Shown here: positions 8,540-15,906 of the stretch, piece by piece
Numbering within the stretch: position 1 is the stretch's first letter
Layout of the letters: every line of letters starts with the position of its first letter
Assembly (NCBI RefSeq): GCF_014649835.1
Contig: NZ_BMTU01000006.1
Location: 372,001-436,000 of the forward strand
Source of the DNA: Streptomyces pilosus
GTDB taxonomy: Bacteria > Actinomycetota > Actinomycetes > Streptomycetales > Streptomycetaceae
Reading direction: 5' to 3'
Length of the DNA stretch: 64,000 nucleotides
Position numbers and translations under genes: made by a program
The notes under the pieces: model-generated
What the model saw: only the letters and a program-made list of their open reading frames with translations
Database searches by the model: none
Told to the model about the DNA's origin: nothing

Positions 8540-9706
8540 GTGGGTCGGCTGACCGGCGGGGACCCCTCGCTGCTGCGAAGGATCAACTCCGCGGTGGTGC
8601 TGCACGCGTTGCGGGCCACGGACTGCGCGACGCTGACCGAGGTCACCCGGGTCACTGGACTGTCCCGGCCGACGGTCGAGGGCGTCGTGGAGGGGCTCAT
8701 CGAGGCGGGGCTCGTCGTGGAGACGGCGGCCGGGGAGGGCACCGCGCGACGGCAGGGCCGGCCGGCGCGGCGGTTCCGGTTCCGGGCGGAGGCCGGGCAT
8801 CTGCTCGGTCTGGAGATCGGCGTCCACCGGGTGGCCGCGCTGCTGGCCGACCTGGACGGCCGGGTGATCGGCGCCGAGGCACGGGACGTCGACGAGACGG
8901 TCGACGCGGACGAGCGGCTGGAGCGGCTGCGCGCGGCCGTCGCGGAACTGCTGCGCCGGGCGGGTGTCCCGCGGGGCTCGCTGCGGGCCGTGGGCGTGGG
9001 CACCCCCGGCATCGTCGAGGCGGACGGCACCGTACGGCTGGGCACGGCGCTGCCCGGCTGGACGGGCCTCGGCCTCGGGGAACGGCTCGGCAGGTCCTTC
9101 AAGTGTCCGGTGCTGGTGGAGAACGACGCGAACGCGGCGGTCGTCGCCGAGCACTGGAAGGGGGCCGCCAAGGACACCGACGACGTGGTGTTCGTCCTGG
9201 CCGGGCTGAGCCCGGGCGCCGGGTCGCTGATCGGCGGGCGGCTGCACCGGGGGTTCGGCGGGGCGGCCGGGGAGATCGGGGCGCTGCACCTGCTGGGCCG
9301 GGAGGCGACCCCGGAGGCGCTGCTGTCGACGACGGACGAGCCGCTGCACCCGCTCGACGAGCAGGCGGTCGCCGCGGTGTTCGCCCAGGCCCGCGAGGGC
9401 GACCAGCGGGCGCTCGCGGCCATGGACCGCTTCATCCGCCGCCTGGTCCACGACGTGGCGGCGCTGGTGCTGGCCCTCGACCCGGAACTGGTCGTGATCG
9501 GCGGCTGGGCGGCCGGCCTGGACGGCGTGCTGGAGCCGCTGCGCGGCGAACTGGCCCGCTACTGCCTGCGCCCGCCGAGGGTCTCCCTGTCCCTCCTGGG
9601 CGAGGCGGCGGTCGCCACGGGGGCGGTACGGCTCGCCCTGGACCACGTGGAGGAGCAACTGTTCGCTGTCGAGGGCACGGTGACGGCGCGCCGGCGCGGC
9701 GCCTGA
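8540..9706 (+). CDS. ROK-family transcriptional regulator / sugar kinase-like
   Basis: 388 residues. An N-terminal winged helix (about 10-75, LTEVTRVTGLSRPTVEGVVE) is joined to a ROK ATPase-fold domain with VENDANAAV and GFGGAAGEIG. Such proteins usually repress sugar or amino-sugar catabolism genes. The typical ROK zinc motif CxCGxxGC is absent: the GEIGALHLLG region runs straight on, so the kinase-like part is probably sensory rather than catalytic. GTG 8540 is favoured by a good ribosome site, GGAGGA at 8528-8533, 6 nt upstream. A TACGAT -10-like element lies at 8499-8504. Confidence 0.88.
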   Translation: MGRLTGGDPSLLRRINSAVVLHALRATDCATLTEVTRVTGLSRPTVEGVVEGLIEAGLVVETAAGEGTARRQGRPARRFRFRAEAGHLLGLEIGVHRVAALLADLDGRVIGAEARDVDETVDADERLERLRAAVAELLRRAGVPRGSLRAVGVGTPGIVEADGTVRLGTALPGWTGLGLGERLGRSFKCPVLVENDANAAVVAEHWKGAAKDTDDVVFVLAGLSPGAGSLIGGRLHRGFGGAAGEIGALHLLGREATPEALLSTTDEPLHPLDEQAVAAVFAQAREGDQRALAAMDRFIRRLVHDVAALVLALDPELVVIGGWAAGLDGVLEPLRGELARYCLRPPRVSLSLLGEAAVATGAVRLALDHVEEQLFAVEGTVTARRRGA

Positions 9707-9755
9707 CGCCGGTGCGGCCGGCCGCCGGGGGCCGCGCGGAAACCCGGGGCCGGTC

Positions 9756-9771
9756 GCGCGGTTCCCCGCGC
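9756..9771. repeat. REP-like extragenic hairpin
   Basis: GCGCGGTTCCCCGCGC forms a 6-bp stem with a 4-nt loop in the 137-bp convergent gap between the ROK and GntR genes. The surrounding text (CGCGCGGTTCCCCGCGCCCC) resembles a short extragenic palindrome I remember as very common in Streptomyces intergenic DNA. Only one copy occurs in this window. It may serve as a bidirectional terminator. Confidence 0.45.
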
Positions 9772-9843
9772 CCCTGAGCGTGTGGTGGCCCACCGGCGTC
9801 CCGGGCGGGGAGGCGCGAGGCGCCCGCGCCGGGACGCACGGTG

Positions 9844-10671
9844 TCAGGAGGCCTGGCGTTCCGGGCCGTGGTGGATCTGCACGCCGCCGGAGTCGCCGAA
9901 CGTCAGCCGGCAGGTGTCCGCGCGGTACGTCGCGACGGAGAGCGCCGCGGTGCGGCCGCGGGCGATGAAGCGGGTGGTGACGACGAGGACGGGCGCGCCC
10001 GGCAGGCGGTCCAGCTCCCGGGCCTCGTCCGCGCGGGCCGAGCCCAGTTCGACGGCGTTCTCCTGCCGTTCCAGTTCCAGGCGCTGGAGCTCGCGCAGCA
10101 CCGCACGCGCGCGCGCCGCGCCGGACGGCGCGTCGATGGCGGGCAGGGCGGGCACCGAGTCCGCCGGGACGTAGAGCAGTTCGGCGGCGACGGGCTGACC
10201 GTGGGTCACGCGGGAGCGCCGCACCACGTGCACGGGCTCCTCGCGGCCGGTCACCAGGGTCTCGGCGACGGCGGCGGGCGGCACCTCGAGGACGCAGTCC
10301 AGGGCCTGCCAGGCGTCCGACGGACCTCCCGGCCAGGCGTGCTGTGCGGTGCCGACGGAGACGCCCATGCGCGGCGGGGCGACGGTGGTGCCCACCCCGC
10401 GGCGGCGCTGCAGCCTGCCCTCGAGCTCGAGCTGTTCCAGGGCCTGCCGCAGCGTGGCCCTGGCGACGCCGAAGCGGGCGGCCAGGTCGCGCTCGTTGGG
10501 CAGGATCTCGCCCACGGCGAACTCCGAGTCCAGCGCCTCGCTGAGCACGGTCCTGAGGTGCCAGTACTTCGGTTCCGGCACCGTTTCCAGCTGCGTGGTC
10601 CCCACCCTGTCCTCCACGTTCGCCGTGTCCGGCCGCGTTTTAGCGCCCTTGTTTATTAAAGGTTGTTTCAC
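9844..10671 (-). CDS. GntR/HutC-family transcriptional regulator with a TTA codon
   Basis: 275 residues from GTG 10671. The winged helix-turn-helix lies about residues 36-100 (LPNERDLAARFGVARATLRQ) and the UTRA/HutC ligand domain follows from about 120. HutC-type regulators sense sugars, amino sugars or amino acids. The start is supported by a clear promoter: TTGACC, 17 bp, TATCGT, then 9 nt to the GTG, i.e. a leaderless mRNA. With this start, codon 5 is TTA (10657-10659) and codon 6 is ATA, both rare here, so translation could depend on the bldA tRNA. If translation instead began at GTG 10617, the TTA would be lost. No transporter or enzyme target is adjacent. Confidence 0.88.
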   Translation of the reverse strand: MKQPLINKGAKTRPDTANVEDRVGTTQLETVPEPKYWHLRTVLSEALDSEFAVGEILPNERDLAARFGVARATLRQALEQLELEGRLQRRRGVGTTVAPPRMGVSVGTAQHAWPGGPSDAWQALDCVLEVPPAAVAETLVTGREEPVHVVRRSRVTHGQPVAAELLYVPADSVPALPAIDAPSGAARARAVLRELQRLELERQENAVELGSARADEARELDRLPGAPVLVVTTRFIARGRTAALSVATYRADTCRLTFGDSGGVQIHHGPERQAS

Positions 10672-10688
10672 TTATCAGCGACGATAAG
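10671..10688. promoter_or_regulatory. Dyad overlapping the GntR gene -10 box and start
   Basis: CTTATC-N6-GATAAG is a perfect 6-6-6 inverted repeat. It covers the -10 element of the leftward GntR promoter (TATCGT, complementary to 10681-10686) and touches the GTG start. It is a candidate autoregulatory operator or a site for another regulator. Confidence 0.45.
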
Positions 10689-10701
10689 GCGGCCCTCACC
10701 C

Positions 10702-10715
10702 TTGGTCAATACCAA
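10702..10715. promoter_or_regulatory. TTGGT-N4-ACCAA dyad over the GntR -35 box
   Basis: TTGGTCAATACCAA is a perfect 5-4-5 dyad that includes the -35 hexamer (TTGACC, complement of 10704-10709). The TGGT-N4-ACCA core matches the half-sites of HutC/DasR-type GntR operators (established: TGGTCTAGACCA), so this is the better candidate for autorepression by the adjacent gene product. Confidence 0.55.
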
Positions 10716-10723
10716 TCGGCACG

Positions 10724-10759
10724 GCGAAGGGCCCCCGCGAACCGGCGGGGGCCCTTCGC
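10724..10759 (-). terminator. Strong hairpin terminator after the ECF sigma gene
   Basis: A perfect 15-bp stem (GCGAAGGGCCCCCGC and its complement) with a 6-nt loop lies 13-48 bp beyond the stop of the leftward ECF gene and upstream of the GntR promoter. There is no U-run, which is normal for Streptomyces terminators. It insulates the GntR promoter from sigma-gene transcription. Confidence 0.75.
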
Positions 10760-10771
10760 GCGCGGCGGCTC

Positions 10772-11659
10772 CTACGGGACGGCGGGGAGCGAACGGAGCT
10801 TGTCGGGGTTGCGGATGACGTACACCGCCTGGACGCGTCCGTCGGCGATGCCGAGCTGGACGACGGAGTCGGGCCGGCCGCCGGACAGGACCAGCAGCGC
10901 GGGACCCGCGTTGAGCTCCAGGACGTGGACGGTCAGGTCCTGCGCCTCCTTCCGCGCCACCCCGAGCAGGAAGCGTCCCACGTGATCGGCGCTCTCCAGG
11001 ACCCTGAGCGGGGCGCGGGACTTGCCGCCGCTGTCGCCCACGAGCCGCACGTCCGGCGCGAGCAGCTCCATCAGCGCCGCCATGTCGCCGCCGGACGCCG
11101 CCGCCAGGAAGCGCTCGGTGAGGTCGCGGCGCAGGGCGGGGTCGACGTCGTAGCGCGGACGCCGCTCCTCGACGTGGCGGCGGGCGCGTCCGGCGAGCCG
11201 GCGCACCGCCGGCTCGCCGCGGTCGAGCATGGCGGCGATCTCCGCGTACGGACAGCCGAACGCCTCGCGCAGGACGAAGACCGCGCGTTCCAGCGGTGAG
11301 AGGGACTCCAGGACCACGAGGACGGCCAGGGAGACGGAGTCGGCGAGCACCGCCCGCTCGGCGGTGTCCGGGACGGTGTCGCCGAAGTCGGTGACGTACG
11401 GCTCGGGCAGCCACGGGCCGACGTAGGTCTCGCCGCGCGCCTTGATCCGGCGCAGCCGGTCGACGGCGAGGCGGGTGGTGACGCGCACCAGGTAGGCGCG
11501 CGGTTCGCGCACCGCGGACCGGTCGCCGCCCGACCAGCGCAGCCACGCGTCCTGGACCACGTCCTCCGCGTCGGCCACCCGGCCCAGCATGCGGTAGGCC
11601 ACCCCCAGGAGGACGGAACGGTGCTCTTCGAAGACGTCGGTCACGGTGTCGGCGGTCAC
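10772..11659 (-). CDS. ECF41-type RNA polymerase sigma factor with SnoaL-like C-terminal domain
   Basis: 295 residues from GTG 11659; an alternative GTG lies at 11683. Sigma region 2 (about 8-75, with the DAEDVVQDAWLR core) and region 4 (about 110-165) are followed by a SnoaL/NTF2-like extension. ECF41 hallmarks are present: WLPEP at 83-87, DSGGK (usual DGGGK) at 209-213, and NPDKL at 284-288. In this group the C-terminal extension regulates the sigma factor in place of an anti-sigma factor. ECF41 genes normally sit next to a carboxymuconolactone decarboxylase, oxidoreductase or epimerase target; none is visible here. A divergent alpha/beta hydrolase is the nearest possible target. Confidence 0.92.
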   Translation of the reverse strand: MTADTVTDVFEEHRSVLLGVAYRMLGRVADAEDVVQDAWLRWSGGDRSAVREPRAYLVRVTTRLAVDRLRRIKARGETYVGPWLPEPYVTDFGDTVPDTAERAVLADSVSLAVLVVLESLSPLERAVFVLREAFGCPYAEIAAMLDRGEPAVRRLAGRARRHVEERRPRYDVDPALRRDLTERFLAAASGGDMAALMELLAPDVRLVGDSGGKSRAPLRVLESADHVGRFLLGVARKEAQDLTVHVLELNAGPALLVLSGGRPDSVVQLGIADGRVQAVYVIRNPDKLRSLPAVP

Positions 11660-11833
11660 AACCCCATCCCAGCCGACCCGCACGGCCCTGTCCAGGCGGC
11701 ACCGGCGGGTCCGGCGCGCGGCGCGGGGCCGGGTCCGCGCCCACGGGGCTACCGGCTGGTAGCAATTGCTGACAAGCTGTCTACGGCGTCAGGCGGCGCC
11801 CGTTTCCGCGAGTCCCAGACGAGGAGCACCCTC

Positions 11834-12664
11834 ATGTCCGCGACCGTCTCCTTCAAGGTCACCTCTCCCCTCGGTCCGCAGCCCGTGACCCTGTCCTACG
11901 CGCGCGTGGGGCGCGGCGCACCGCTGCTCCTGCTGCACGGCATCGGTCACCACCGCCAGGCCTGGGACCCGGTGGTGGACATCCTCGCCACCGAGCGCGA
12001 GGTGATCGCCGTGGACCTGCCCGGATTCGGCGCCTCCCCGTCCCTGCCCGACGGTCTCACCCACGACCTGCCCACCATGAACGCCGCCCTCGGCGCCCTG
12101 TGCGAGACCCTGGAGCTGGACCGGCCGCACGTCGCCGGCAACTCCCTCGGCGGTCTGCTGGCCCTGGAACTGGGCCGCGAGCGGCTCGTACGGTCCGTCA
12201 CCGCCCTGTCCCCTGCGGGCTTCTGGACGCAGGCCGAGCGCCGGTACGCCTTCACCGTGCTGCTCGGGATGCGCCGGATCGCCGAGCGGATGCCGCTCCC
12301 GCTGGTCGAGCGCCTCGCCCGTTCCACGGCCGGCCGGGCGGCGCTGACCAGCACCATCTACGCCCGGCCCGAGCGCCGTTCACCGGAGGCGGTGGTCGCC
12401 GAGACGCTCGCGCTCGCCGGGGCCCCCGGTTTCGCCGAGACACTGCGCGCGGGCGCCACCGTGCGCTTCACCGACGACGTGCCCGGCATCCCGGTGACCG
12501 TCGCCTGGGGCGCCCGGGACCGGCTGCTCGTCCCGCGTCAGGGGATCCGCGCGAAGCGGACCATCCCCGGGGCCCGGCTGGTGCGGCTGCCGGGCTGCGG
12601 TCACGTCCCCATGAACGACGACCCCGCGCTGGTCGCCCGCGTGATCCTCGACGGCAGCCGCTGA
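11834..12664 (+). CDS. Alpha/beta-fold hydrolase
   Basis: 276 residues. The oxyanion block LLLHGIGHHR, nucleophile Ser104 in GNSLGG, Asp229 in WGARDRLL and His257 in GCGHVP complete a canonical triad. There is no signal peptide, so it acts in the cytoplasm; the substrate is unknown (esterase, C-C hydrolase or haloperoxidase-like are possible). ATG 11834 is preceded by GAGGAG at 11821-11826. It is divergent from the ECF41 sigma gene across about 174 bp, which holds a small palindrome AGCAATTGCT (11761-11770). Confidence 0.88.
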   Translation: MSATVSFKVTSPLGPQPVTLSYARVGRGAPLLLLHGIGHHRQAWDPVVDILATEREVIAVDLPGFGASPSLPDGLTHDLPTMNAALGALCETLELDRPHVAGNSLGGLLALELGRERLVRSVTALSPAGFWTQAERRYAFTVLLGMRRIAERMPLPLVERLARSTAGRAALTSTIYARPERRSPEAVVAETLALAGAPGFAETLRAGATVRFTDDVPGIPVTVAWGARDRLLVPRQGIRAKRTIPGARLVRLPGCGHVPMNDDPALVARVILDGSR

Positions 12665-12709
12665 ACGGTCGGCGGGCGCAGGCTCTCCAGCCGCCCGACG
12701 CGGCGAACT

Positions 12710-12731
12710 GTTCACCCGGGGTTGGCCTGCG
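12710..12731 (+). promoter_or_regulatory. PHO-box-like pair of 11-bp direct repeats
   Basis: GTTCACCCGGG (12710-12720) is followed directly by GTTGGCCTGCG (12721-12731). PhoP of Streptomyces binds 11-nt direct repeat units whose first seven bases are close to GTTCACC; the first unit matches 7/7 and the second 5/7. It lies 65 bp before the start of a PhoD-like phosphatase, a known class of phosphate-starvation gene, so PhoP control is a reasonable inference. Confidence 0.6.
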
Positions 12732-12796
12732 CGCCGCGCCGCCCGCGTAGGTGTGGCAGCGCACACTGGCCGGATCCAGTCCCGGGAGGCGTCTCC

Positions 12797-14383
12797 ATGT
12801 CACACCGTCCGTTCCCAGGCCGTCGCGCCGTGCTGCGCGGCTCGCTCGCGGCCTCGGCCGCCCTCACGCTGCCCACTACGCTGGGCGCGGCGCCCGCCTT
12901 CGCCCGCTCCGGACGCCCGCGGGCCCCCTGGGGCGTGCAGGCGGGCGACGTGACGGCGAACGCGGGACTGGTGTGGGTGCGGTCGGACCGCCCGGCCCGG
13001 ATGATCGTCGAGACCTCGGCGACCGAGTCGTTCCGGCGTGCCCGCAGTTGGCGCGGTTCGCTGCTCGGCCCGGGCACCGACTTCACCGGCACCACACGGC
13101 TGCACGGGCTGCCGCCGGGCGAGCAGATCCACTACCGGGTCCTGCTCGCCGACCCCGACGACCCGCGCCGCGGCGGCGAGCCGGTCACCGGCACCTTCCG
13201 TACGGCGCCGGCCCGGCGGCGCGACGGTGTGCGGTTCCTGTGGTCGGGCGATCTGGCCGGGCAGGGCTGGGGCATCAACCCCGACCTCGGCGGCTACCGC
13301 ATCTTCGACGCGATGGCCCGGCTCGACCCCGACTTCTTCCTGTTCAGCGGCGACACCGTGTACGCCGACGGGCCCGTCGCGGCGACCGCCGCCCTCCCGG
13401 ACGGCCGCGTCTGGCGGAACGTCACCACCGAGGAGAAGTCCAAGGTCGCGGAGACCCTCGCCGAGTTCCGGGGGAACTTCCGCTACAACCTGCTCGACGA
13501 GAACCTGCGCCGGTTCAACGCCCGGGTGCCGTCGATCGTGCAGTGGGACGACCACGAGGTCCGCAACAACTGGTACCCCGGCCAGCGGATCGCGGACACC
13601 GACACCCGCTACACGGAGAAGAGCGTCGACGTCCTGGCGGCCCGCGCGCGGCGCGCGTTCGGTGAGTACTTCCCGACGCCGGCACCGCGGCCGGGTGCCC
13701 GGGAGGGGCGGATGTACCGGGTGCTGCGGCAGGGACCGCTGCTCGACGTGTTCGTGCTGGACATGCGGACGTACCGGAACGCCAACTCTCCCGGTGACCG
13801 GACCGTCGACCCGCAGGGCATCCTCGGGCGGGAGCAACTGGACTGGCTCAAGGGGGAGCTGGCGCGGTCACGGGCGGTGTGGAAGGTGATCGCCGCCGAC
13901 ATGCCGATCGGCCTGGTCGTGCCGGACACCACCGAGGGCCGGCAGCACGTGGAGGCGGTGGCGCAGGGCGATCCCGGGGCACCGCTGGGCCGTGAGCTGC
14001 AGATCGCGGAGCTGCTGCGGTTCGTCAAGCACCGGCGGATCACCGGGACGGTGTGGCTGACGGCGGACGTGCACCACACCTCCGCGCAGCACTACCGGCC
14101 CGAGCGGGCCGCGTTCGGTGACTTCGAGCCGTTCTGGGAGTTCGTCTCGGGACCGCTGAACGCCGGCGCCTTCCCGGCGAGCGCGCTGGACGGCACGTTC
14201 GGTCCGGAGCGGGTGTGGGTGAAGGCGCCGACCGCCTCGAACGTCTCCCCCGCCGACGGGTACCAGTTCTTCGGCGAGGTCGACATCGACGGCGACAGCG
14301 GTGAGTTGACCGTGCGGATGCGGGAGCAGGACGGCACCGTGCTGTTCACGAAGACACTGCGGCCGGGCCTGGTCGGTCAGTAA
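12797..14383 (+). CDS. phoD: Tat-exported PhoD-family alkaline phosphatase/phosphodiesterase
   Basis: 528 residues. The N-terminus has a twin-arginine signal (GRRAVLRGSLAASAALTLPT, cleavage near AFA about residue 38). An N-terminal beta-sandwich domain follows, then the metallophosphatase core with SGDTVYADG, QWDDHEVRNNW and TADVHHTSAQH. PhoD enzymes bind Ca/Fe and release phosphate from mono- and diesters, including teichoic acid, outside the cell; Tat export of the folded metalloenzyme fits. ATG 12797 has GGGAGG at 12784-12789. The upstream PHO-box-like repeat supports phosphate regulation. Confidence 0.93.
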   Translation: MSHRPFPGRRAVLRGSLAASAALTLPTTLGAAPAFARSGRPRAPWGVQAGDVTANAGLVWVRSDRPARMIVETSATESFRRARSWRGSLLGPGTDFTGTTRLHGLPPGEQIHYRVLLADPDDPRRGGEPVTGTFRTAPARRRDGVRFLWSGDLAGQGWGINPDLGGYRIFDAMARLDPDFFLFSGDTVYADGPVAATAALPDGRVWRNVTTEEKSKVAETLAEFRGNFRYNLLDENLRRFNARVPSIVQWDDHEVRNNWYPGQRIADTDTRYTEKSVDVLAARARRAFGEYFPTPAPRPGAREGRMYRVLRQGPLLDVFVLDMRTYRNANSPGDRTVDPQGILGREQLDWLKGELARSRAVWKVIAADMPIGLVVPDTTEGRQHVEAVAQGDPGAPLGRELQIAELLRFVKHRRITGTVWLTADVHHTSAQHYRPERAAFGDFEPFWEFVSGPLNAGAFPASALDGTFGPERVWVKAPTASNVSPADGYQFFGEVDIDGDSGELTVRMREQDGTVLFTKTLRPGLVGQ

Positions 14384-14469
14384 CGCGTCACCCGACGCCG
14401 AAGCACGCCTTTACCCGTCAGTCACAGGGCGTTCGTGATCAGGAAACACGATTCCTTCACAGTGGCTGT

Positions 14470-15750
14470 ATGAGTCGAGACATGTCTGACGTGACCAACA
14501 CCCCCGACGGGGGCCCCGCGCACGGCCACCGTCACCCGGCCGGACTCGCCGCCCGGTGCACGGCGGCGTTCCACGCATGGTGGGTACGCCGCCACGGCCA
14601 CGCGCCGCCGGCGCACGATACCGGCGACGCCCCGCCGCCGTCCGGGGCGTCCGGGGCAAGCGAGCGCGTGCTGCGGCGGATGCGGACGACGGTGAGGGAC
14701 GAACCGGGCGCGCTGGCCGCGCTGTGCACGGCGCTGGCCGAGCGCCGGGTCGACATCCTGAGCCTGCAGACGCACCCGCTGGGCGAGGACACCGTGGACG
14801 AGTTCCTGCTGCGGGCGCCGGCGGGGACCGATCTGACGGCCGCGGTGTCGCACGCCGGGGGCACCGACACCTGGACCGAGCGGGCCGACGCCCACGATCT
14901 GGTGGACGCCCCGACCCGGGTGCTGGGGCTGGCCGCCCGCACCGCCACGGACGCCGCCGAACTGCCGCTGGCACTGCGCCAGTTGCTGGGCCGGTGCACG
15001 ATCCGTTCCCAGCCCGCGGTGTCCGTCTCCGGCCGGACGGCGGAGACCACCGTGCCGCTGGACGGTTCCCTGGAGGGCACCGTGATCCGGCTGCGCGATC
15101 CGGAGGGCGGGGTGCTGACCGTGGAGCGGCCGCATCTGCCCTTCACCCCGACCGAGTTCGCCCGCGCCCGGGCCCTGGTGGAGCTGGACGCCCGGCTCGG
15201 CCCGAGGATCCCGCGCGGCCGTGATGTGCTCACGCTGCCGGAGGGCAGTGACGTCTCCGTGCGCCGGGCGGACACCGGCGACCTGTCCGCCGCGCTGGCG
15301 ATGCACGAGCGGTGCTCCCCCGAGACCCTGCGCCGGCGCTACCACGGGCCGGTGGGGGACGCGGACCGCTATCTGAACCACCTGCTCGGTCCCCGCTTCG
15401 GGCGGACCCTGGCCGCCCAGACCGCCTCGGGCCGGATCGTCGCCCTCGGTCATCTGCTGTGGGACGGGGACGAGACCGAGGTCGCGCTGCTCGTGGAGGA
15501 CGCGTGGCAGCGCCGCGGCATCGGCGCGGAGCTCCTCGCCCGGCTGGTGTCGATGGCGGCCCGGGCGGGCTGCGCCCGGGTGTACGCCGTGACGCAGGCG
15601 TCCAACACCGGCATGGTCGCCGCGATGCGCGGGCTGGGGCTGCCGCTCGACTACCAGATCGAGGAGGGCACCCTGGTCATCACCGCCCGCCTGGACGGCG
15701 TGCCGGCGCAGCGCGCGCGGGAGTCCGGCGACCGGATCGGCCGCTCCTAG
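14470..15750 (+). CDS. ACT-domain / GNAT acetyltransferase fusion protein
   Basis: 426 residues. After a basic, His-rich leader of about 65 residues comes an ACT-like domain (about 70-135, RTTVRDEPGALAALCTALAE), then a degenerate middle region (about 150-230). A GNAT acetyltransferase follows (about 260-410) with the acetyl-CoA loop QRRGIGAELL. ACT domains bind amino acids, so this looks like a ligand-controlled lysine or small-molecule acetyltransferase of the PatA-like type known in actinomycetes (cAMP or amino-acid control). The target is unknown. ATG 14482 is an alternative start. It ends at the edge of a minisatellite. Confidence 0.82.
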   Translation: MSRDMSDVTNTPDGGPAHGHRHPAGLAARCTAAFHAWWVRRHGHAPPAHDTGDAPPPSGASGASERVLRRMRTTVRDEPGALAALCTALAERRVDILSLQTHPLGEDTVDEFLLRAPAGTDLTAAVSHAGGTDTWTERADAHDLVDAPTRVLGLAARTATDAAELPLALRQLLGRCTIRSQPAVSVSGRTAETTVPLDGSLEGTVIRLRDPEGGVLTVERPHLPFTPTEFARARALVELDARLGPRIPRGRDVLTLPEGSDVSVRRADTGDLSAALAMHERCSPETLRRRYHGPVGDADRYLNHLLGPRFGRTLAAQTASGRIVALGHLLWDGDETEVALLVEDAWQRRGIGAELLARLVSMAARAGCARVYAVTQASNTGMVAAMRGLGLPLDYQIEEGTLVITARLDGVPAQRARESGDRIGRS

Positions 15751-15860
15751 GCCGCCGGGTGCGGCCGGGTGCGGCCGGGTGCGGCCGGGTGCCGCCGGGT
15801 GCGGCCGGGTGCGGCCGGGTGCGGCCGGGTGCCGCCGGGTGCGGCCGGGTGCGGCCGGGG
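15751..15860. repeat. 10-bp tandem repeat with 40-bp higher-order structure
   Basis: Eleven consecutive 10-bp units run from the stop of the ACT-GNAT gene. Eight are or nearly are GCGGCCGGGT (A) and three are GCCGCCGGGT (B), in the order B-A-A-A-B-A-A-A-B-A-A'. The B unit therefore recurs every 40 bp, i.e. a 40-bp block itself amplified. The last unit ends GGGG. It sits between two convergent genes and is non-coding. Confidence 0.95.
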
Positions 15861-15892
15861 CGACGGCCCGGCGGGCGGCGCCGGGCCGTCGC
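15860..15892. terminator. Bidirectional hairpin terminator
   Basis: A perfect 13-bp stem (GCGACGGCCCGGC and complement) with a 7-nt loop lies between the minisatellite and the stop of the leftward methionine gamma-lyase gene. It can terminate transcripts from both sides. Confidence 0.7.
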
Positions 15893-15906
15893 GGAGCCCA
15901 GGGGCC

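Noticed and set aside
11761..11770. AGCAATTGCT palindrome between the ECF41 and hydrolase genes as an operator
   Set aside because: Only 10 bp, no second copy and no fitting -35/-10 elements; mentioned in the gene entry only.
15751..15860. Possible CRISPR array
   Set aside because: Units are directly adjacent with no spacers and no cas genes are present; it is a minisatellite.
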